A stretch of 10,467 nt of DNA from Gammaproteobacteria bacterium (GTDB lineage: Bacteria > Pseudomonadota > Gammaproteobacteria > HK1), in NCBI GenBank assembly GCA_022822245.1, contig JAJECB010000509.1:1-10467 (forward strand), read 5' to 3'. Position numbers and translations under genes: made by a program. Positions 6,621-10,467 of the stretch are shown one piece after another (positions within the stretch are counted from its first letter, which is position 1; each line of letters begins with the position of its first letter). The notes below the pieces were generated by a model. The model was not told the origin of the DNA, ran no database searches, and saw only the letters and a program-made list of their open reading frames with translations.

Positions 6621-8228
6621 TCAGTTTCCGGAGCGGCCCTCGCGCCTCGCCTCGGCGAGCTCCGTCTCGTCCCAGAAGCCGATGACGATGCCCCGGTCGA
6701 TCTCCCCGCCCGCGCGGGCGAGGATCGTTTCGTCGGAAATGGTGGTGCGGGTGTGGTGCCGGCGGTACCAGCGGTCGAGGGCGCCCCGCAGCCGTTCGCG
6801 CTCGCCCGCGTGGGCGGCCGGGTCGGCGCCGAGGTCGTGGAGCTCGTCGGGGTCCGTCTCGAGGTCGTAGAGCATCGGACGGAAGCCTTCCGCCTCGATG
6901 AGCTTGAACCGGCCGTCGAAGATCATCACGAGGCGCGCCGACTCGACGGGCTGGTCGAGGAGCGCCCTCGCCGCCCGGAACGAGTAGTCGTACTCGCTGA
7001 TGACATGGTCGCGGAGCTTCTCCCGGGTTCCGTGGAGGAGCGGCCGCAGGGAATGCCCCTCGATCACCTCGCGGCGGGGTTTGCCGCCCGCGGCCTCGAC
7101 GAAGGTCGGCACGAGGTCGATCCCCTCGACGAGGGCCCGGGAAGCGGTTCCGCGGGTCGCGCCGGCCGCCTCGCACGGGTCGGCGACGATGAGAGGGATC
7201 CGGACCGAGGGTTCGTGGAAGAGCTCCTTCTCGCCCAGCCAGTGGTCGCCGAGATAGTCCCCGTGGTCCGAGGTGAAGACGATCATCGTCTCGTCCGCGC
7301 GCCCGCTCTCCTCGAGGTACCCGACGAGCCGGCCGATCTGGTCGTCGATCTGGGTGATGAGCCCCATGTAGGCGGGGATCACCCGCTCGCGGACCTCGTC
7401 GCGGCAGAACACCTTCGAGAAGCGGTGCTCGTGGTACGCGGCGAGCACCGGGTGCGCGTTCTCGCGCTCGGCCTCGCTCCGCACCGCGGGCAGGACATCG
7501 TCCCGGCCGTACAGGTCGTGGTACGGGGCGGGGACGATGTACGGCCAGTGCGGCTTGATGTAGCTCAGGTGCAGGCACCACGGCGCGTCGCCCGCCTGCT
7601 CGATGAACTCGATGGCGCGGGTCGTCGCGTAGGGAGTCTCGCTGTCCGGCTCCTCGATGCGGGCCGGCCGGTCCGCGTGCCGCATCAGCCACCCGGACAG
7701 GATCTCCCCGTCGTCTCCCTCCGCGGAGTTGGCCCACTGCTCCCAGGGATTGGGTCCGTCGTAGCCGAGCTCCCGGAGGTGCTCCTGGTAGTGGCTCGGT
7801 TGCTGAGCCACACTCGGATGGAGGCCATCGAGCCGGTCCCAGACGTCGAATCCGCACTCGGCGACGCGCGCGCCCACCACGCTCTCGGGGTCGAGGCCGA
7901 GCCGCGCCATCCCCTCGCGGTCGGCCTGCATATGGGTCTTCCCGCAGAGCACGGTCTGCATCCCGAGGGGACGCAAATGATCTCCGAGGGTCATCTCGCC
8001 GACCCGGAGCGGAACTCCGTTCCAGGTCGAGCCGTGGCTGCGGACGTAGCGTCCGGTGTAGAAGCTCATCCGGCTCGGCCCGCAGATCGGCGACTGCACG
8101 TAGGCGCGATCGAAACGCACCCCGCGCGCGGCGAGCGCGTCGATGTTCGGGGTGCGGATCGTCGGGTGCCCGTAGCAGCCGAGGTAGTCGAACCGAAGCT
8201 GGTCCGCCATGATGAACAGGATGTTCAT
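6621..8228 (-). CDS. Formylglycine sulfatase / phosphonate monoester hydrolase-like enzyme
   Basis: A 535-residue member of the alkaline phosphatase superfamily. Seen: the N-terminal metal site MNILFIMADQ (Asp9-Gln10), the sulfatase signature CGPSR (49-53) whose Cys49 should be converted to formylglycine, GKTHM (96-100), KPHWPY (225-230), and the second metal site SDHGDYLGDH (320-329) followed by Lys334. DQ in place of the usual DD at the N-terminus, together with the GDYLGDHW stretch, resembles phosphonate monoester hydrolases and related arylsulfatases more than typical polysaccharide sulfatases. It would hydrolyse sulfate, phosphonate or phosphate esters and needs a formylglycine-generating enzyme, which is not in the window. 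No signal peptide is visible, so the cytoplasm is likely. ATG 8228 is preferred; GTG 8231 directly precedes it. No clear Shine-Dalgarno is seen. It lies 109 bp downstream of the E1 beta gene and may be co-transcribed. Confidence 0.88.
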   Translation of the reverse strand: MNILFIMADQLRFDYLGCYGHPTIRTPNIDALAARGVRFDRAYVQSPICGPSRMSFYTGRYVRSHGSTWNGVPLRVGEMTLGDHLRPLGMQTVLCGKTHMQADREGMARLGLDPESVVGARVAECGFDVWDRLDGLHPSVAQQPSHYQEHLRELGYDGPNPWEQWANSAEGDDGEILSGWLMRHADRPARIEEPDSETPYATTRAIEFIEQAGDAPWCLHLSYIKPHWPYIVPAPYHDLYGRDDVLPAVRSEAERENAHPVLAAYHEHRFSKVFCRDEVRERVIPAYMGLITQIDDQIGRLVGYLEESGRADETMIVFTSDHGDYLGDHWLGEKELFHEPSVRIPLIVADPCEAAGATRGTASRALVEGIDLVPTFVEAAGGKPRREVIEGHSLRPLLHGTREKLRDHVISEYDYSFRAARALLDQPVESARLVMIFDGRFKLIEAEGFRPMLYDLETDPDELHDLGADPAAHAGERERLRGALDRWYRRHHTRTTISDETILARAGGEIDRGIVIGFWDETELAEARREGRSGN

Positions 8229-8340
8229 CACCGCCCGGGTGGTCCGTTCATTTCGGTGCGGCGCGGAGGCGGCGCGCGGCTACCGGCGACCACCGGCGGC
8301 GCCCACGCCACGCGGGTGTCTCGCCGGAGCCGCCCGGCGG

Positions 8341-9309
8341 TCAGGCGGCGAGCGCCCGGACCGCCGTCTCCAGCTCTCCCGCCGCCGGCAGCATCGCGTG
8401 CTCGATGGGCGTGCTGTACGGGACCGTCACGTCGGCCCGGGTGACCCGCTTGATCGGCCCGCGGAGCGAGTCGAAGCAGCGCTCGGCGACGAGCCCCGCC
8501 ACCTCGGCCGCGAACCCGCAGGTGCGCGCCGAGTCGTCGGCGATCACCAGGCGTCCGGTCTTCGCGACCGATGCGGCAAGCCCTTCCTTGTCGAAGGGGA
8601 GGAGACTGCGGGGGTCCCACACCTCCACGTCGATGCCGTCCTCCGCGAGACGGCCCGCCGCGTCGAGGGCGGCGGGCACGAGGGCTCCGATCGCGCAGAC
8701 CGTCACGTGCGTGCCGGCGCGGCGAATCGTTCCCTTCGCGAGCGGAGTGCGCTCGCTCCCGGCCGGCACGTCGCCGGTCGTCCCGAGAAGGTTGGCGTTG
8801 ACGACGACCGCTACCGGGTCGTCCTCGAAGATCGCGGCGAGCAGGAGCCCCTTGGCATCGGCGGGGGTCGCCGGAACGACCGTCTTGATGCCGGCGTGGA
8901 CCAGGAAGGTGTACGGGTTGTCGGAGTGCTGACCGGCCCTCCCGCCGCCCGCGCCCGCCCCCATGAGGAAGAACGTGATGGGGATGTGCGCCTGCCCGCC
9001 GAGCATCAGGGGAAGCTTCGCGGCCTGGTTCACGATCTGGTCGAAGGCGGGGAACATGAGTGACGCGACCTGGAACTCGACGACCGGCCGCATCCCCGCG
9101 AGGGCCGCTCCGTTGGCGAACCCGGTGAAGGCGGCCTCCGAGATCGGCATGTCGAGCACCCGTTCCGGGGCGAACGCCTCGTCGAGTCCTGCCGCCTCCG
9201 GGCGCATCCCGCCCCGGATGTTCTCGCCGATCATGAAGACCGAGGGGTCCTCGCTCATCGCCTGGTGGAGCGCCTCGTTGAGGGCCTGGACGTAGGTCAT
9301 CTGTGGCAT
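8341..9309 (-). CDS. 2-oxo acid (acetoin/pyruvate-type) dehydrogenase E1 component, beta subunit
   Basis: A 322-residue E1 beta subunit (transketolase-like pyrimidine-binding plus C-terminal domain), the normal length. Seen: MIGEN (26-30), the catalytic MPISEAAFTG (54-63) with Glu58 expected to activate the thiamine diphosphate aminopyrimidine, the DQIVNQAAK region (90-98), a glycine-rich loop GAGAGGGRAG (117-126) then QHS (127-129) with the family histidine, VVPATPADAKGLL (144-156) and DDPV (163-166). After DDPV comes VVVNAN, where many relatives have an acidic or His residue before LY. With the alpha subunit it decarboxylates a 2-oxo acid or cleaves acetoin and passes the acyl group to lipoyl-E2. 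The ATG at 9309 is used because it lies four bases after the alpha-subunit stop; upstream frame extension is spurious. ATG 9300 is a weaker option. The specific substrate is not decidable. Confidence 0.9.
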   Translation of the reverse strand: MPQMTYVQALNEALHQAMSEDPSVFMIGENIRGGMRPEAAGLDEAFAPERVLDMPISEAAFTGFANGAALAGMRPVVEFQVASLMFPAFDQIVNQAAKLPLMLGGQAHIPITFFLMGAGAGGGRAGQHSDNPYTFLVHAGIKTVVPATPADAKGLLLAAIFEDDPVAVVVNANLLGTTGDVPAGSERTPLAKGTIRRAGTHVTVCAIGALVPAALDAAGRLAEDGIDVEVWDPRSLLPFDKEGLAASVAKTGRLVIADDSARTCGFAAEVAGLVAERCFDSLRGPIKRVTRADVTVPYSTPIEHAMLPAAGELETAVRALAA

Positions 9310-9313
9310 GGCG

Positions 9314-10315
9314 TCAGTGCTCCCAGCCCGGTGCGGGAAAGTCCGGATACGTTTCCGCGTACATGTAGTCAAGGGCCGTCTCCGGCCGCGGCCGGGGGCT
9401 GTTGCGGGCGAATCCGATCGCGCCCTCGAGCTCGCGCTCCACCTCCTCGTCGACCTCCTCGCGGCCGCCCGGTCCCCAGCCGCCGTCCCGGGCGAGCTCG
9501 CCCGCGAGCCGCTCGATGGGGTCGCGCGTGCGCGCGTCGGCGAGGAGCTCCTCGGAGCGGTTGTCGCGCATCCGGCCACCCTGCGAGATGTTGTGCACCG
9601 AGTAGCGGGCGGTCCGGAACTCGAGGAAGGTGGGGCCGCCGCCCGTGCGCGCATGCCCGACCGCCTCGACGGTGGCCGCGTGGACCGCGCGCACGTCCAT
9701 GCCGTCCACGGACCGGGCGGGAAGGCCGAACCCCTCCGCCCGCCGGACGAGGTCGCCGCCCAGCATGTCGTCTATCGACGATGTGATGGCGAAGCCGTTG
9801 TTCTCGCATGCGAAGACCACCGGCAGGCGCAGGATCACGGCGAGGTTGAACGATTCGAGCAGCACCCCCTGGTTCATCGCCCCATCGCCGAAGAAGGGGA
9901 CCGCGACCCGGTCCTCGCCGCGGACCTTGAACGTGAACGCCGCGCCACAGGCCATGGGCGCGCCCGCCCCCACGATGCCGTTCGCGCCGTAGATGCCGAG
10001 CGAGAAGTCCGCGATGTGCATGGAGCCGCCGCGGCCGCGGTTGTAGCCGCTCTCGCGCCCGAGCAGCTCGGCGTACATCCGGTCCGAGGCGCCGCCCTTG
10101 GCGAGGATATGGCCGTGGCCGCGATGGGTGCTCGTGATCACGTCGTCGGAGCGAAGGGCCGCGCACACCCCGACCGCGACCGCCTCCTCCCCGATGTACT
10201 CGTGCACCGGCCCCGCGATCTCGCCGTCCCCGACGAGCTCCGCGGCCCGCATCTCGAAGCGGCGAAGCCGCCGCATGCGCCGGTACCACTCGACCGGTTC
10301 GCGGCTCTCGGACAT
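9314..10315 (-). CDS. Thiamine diphosphate-dependent 2-oxo acid/acetoin dehydrogenase E1 component, alpha subunit
   Basis: A 333-residue E1 alpha subunit. Seen: EYIGEEAVAVG near residue 40, STHRGHGHILAKG (62-74), GRGGSMHIAD (94-103), and the thiamine diphosphate/magnesium motif from GDG (143-145) to NN (172-173), followed by a retained YSVHN histidine where relatives have RGHS. The short length and the STHRGHGH segment are typical of acetoin-dehydrogenase-like and pyruvate dehydrogenase E1 alpha proteins. It forms a heterotetramer with the beta subunit encoded four bases downstream, the usual alpha-beta order. ATG 10315 is chosen because GGAGG lies six bases upstream; the in-frame start at 10363 would put this site inside the coding region. 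Acetoin, pyruvate or branched-chain 2-oxo acids are possible substrates, and E2/E3 genes are not seen nearby. Confidence 0.92.
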   Translation of the reverse strand: MSESREPVEWYRRMRRLRRFEMRAAELVGDGEIAGPVHEYIGEEAVAVGVCAALRSDDVITSTHRGHGHILAKGGASDRMYAELLGRESGYNRGRGGSMHIADFSLGIYGANGIVGAGAPMACGAAFTFKVRGEDRVAVPFFGDGAMNQGVLLESFNLAVILRLPVVFACENNGFAITSSIDDMLGGDLVRRAEGFGLPARSVDGMDVRAVHAATVEAVGHARTGGGPTFLEFRTARYSVHNISQGGRMRDNRSEELLADARTRDPIERLAGELARDGGWGPGGREEVDEEVERELEGAIGFARNSPRPRPETALDYMYAETYPDFPAPGWEH

Positions 10316-10321
10316 CGGATT

Positions 10322-10326
10322 CCTCC
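10322..10326 (-). promoter_or_regulatory. Ribosome binding site of the E1 alpha gene
   Basis: GGAGG on the minus strand with a six-base gap to the ATG at 10315, inside a purine run. It decides the start MSESREPVEW over the longer open frame. Confidence 0.75.
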
Positions 10327-10467
10327 CCTCTTCCCTCACCGGGCGCTCGCGCGCGGCCCGCATTCTAGTGCGTGCGGGAAGCGATGTTGATCTTCGGGGT
10401 GAGGACCTGCCGCAGGGGCGGTCGAGCGAAGAGCGGCGATAATTGCATTCCTGATTACGTACGAAGC
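10327..10467. other. Upstream region of the E1 alpha-beta-sulfatase gene group
   Basis: No gene recognised up to the window edge. The outer 30 bases are clearly more AT-rich than the rest of the window, as promoter regions often are, and the minus-strand gene group starts just inside. I could not find a -35/-10 pair good enough to call. Confidence 0.35.

Noticed and set aside
3741..8444. An uninterrupted 1567-codon open frame on the plus strand, antisense to hyuA and the sulfatase gene.
   Set aside because: It is a by-product of strong G/C bias at third positions of the two real minus-strand genes. Its product is Arg/Val/Glu/His-rich with no recognisable domain, whereas the minus-strand frames carry clear family motifs.
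8916..8925. A copy of GTTGTCGGAG, also found in the hairpin at 3807..3823, as part of a dispersed repeat family.
   Set aside because: This copy lies inside the E1 beta coding sequence and encodes conserved residues (the HSDNP region). It weakens the case that the shared decamer alone marks a repeat family.

Overview
The window is a very GC-rich stretch of bacterial DNA. Most bases are G or C by eye, third codon positions are almost all G/C, and long spurious open frames lie opposite the real genes. The genes are catabolic or accessory enzymes, and none identifies the taxon. A high-GC proteobacterium or an uncultured environmental lineage would both fit.

Left part (1..3639): two enzymes of the dihydrodipicolinate synthase (DapA)/N-acetylneuraminate lyase aldolase family are transcribed divergently from a 160-bp spacer (264..1166 on - and 1327..2289 on +). 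A DadA-like FAD-dependent amino-acid dehydrogenase (2380..3639 on -) converges on the second one. DapA-family lyases next to a D-amino-acid-type dehydrogenase recall the hydroxyproline degradation pathway, where a D-hydroxyproline dehydrogenase feeds a DapA-family deaminase. The epimerase and semialdehyde dehydrogenase of that pathway are not in the window, so this is a hypothesis.

Middle (3640..6620): a decayed C-terminal fragment of a membrane fatty acid desaturase (about 3930..4199, -) abuts the stop codon of a complete HyuA-type hydantoinase/oxoprolinase subunit gene (4200..6320, -). No HyuB partner is present. The fragment suggests that an older desaturase locus was cut by a rearrangement that placed hyuA beside it. 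A 300-bp gap upstream of hyuA holds a strong inverted repeat with 13-bp arms.

Right part (6621..10315, all -): genes for the alpha and beta subunits of a thiamine-diphosphate E1 component of a 2-oxo acid (acetoin/pyruvate-type) dehydrogenase are separated by only 4 bp. A formylglycine sulfatase / phosphonate monoester hydrolase-type enzyme follows 109 bp downstream. No E2 or E3 gene follows the E1 pair inside the window.

I see no tRNA, rRNA, CRISPR array, intact insertion sequence or defence system. The points that most merit a second look are the truncated desaturase junction, the orphan HyuA, the hairpin at 6454..6489, and the two divergent DapA-family enzymes with different active-site motifs.
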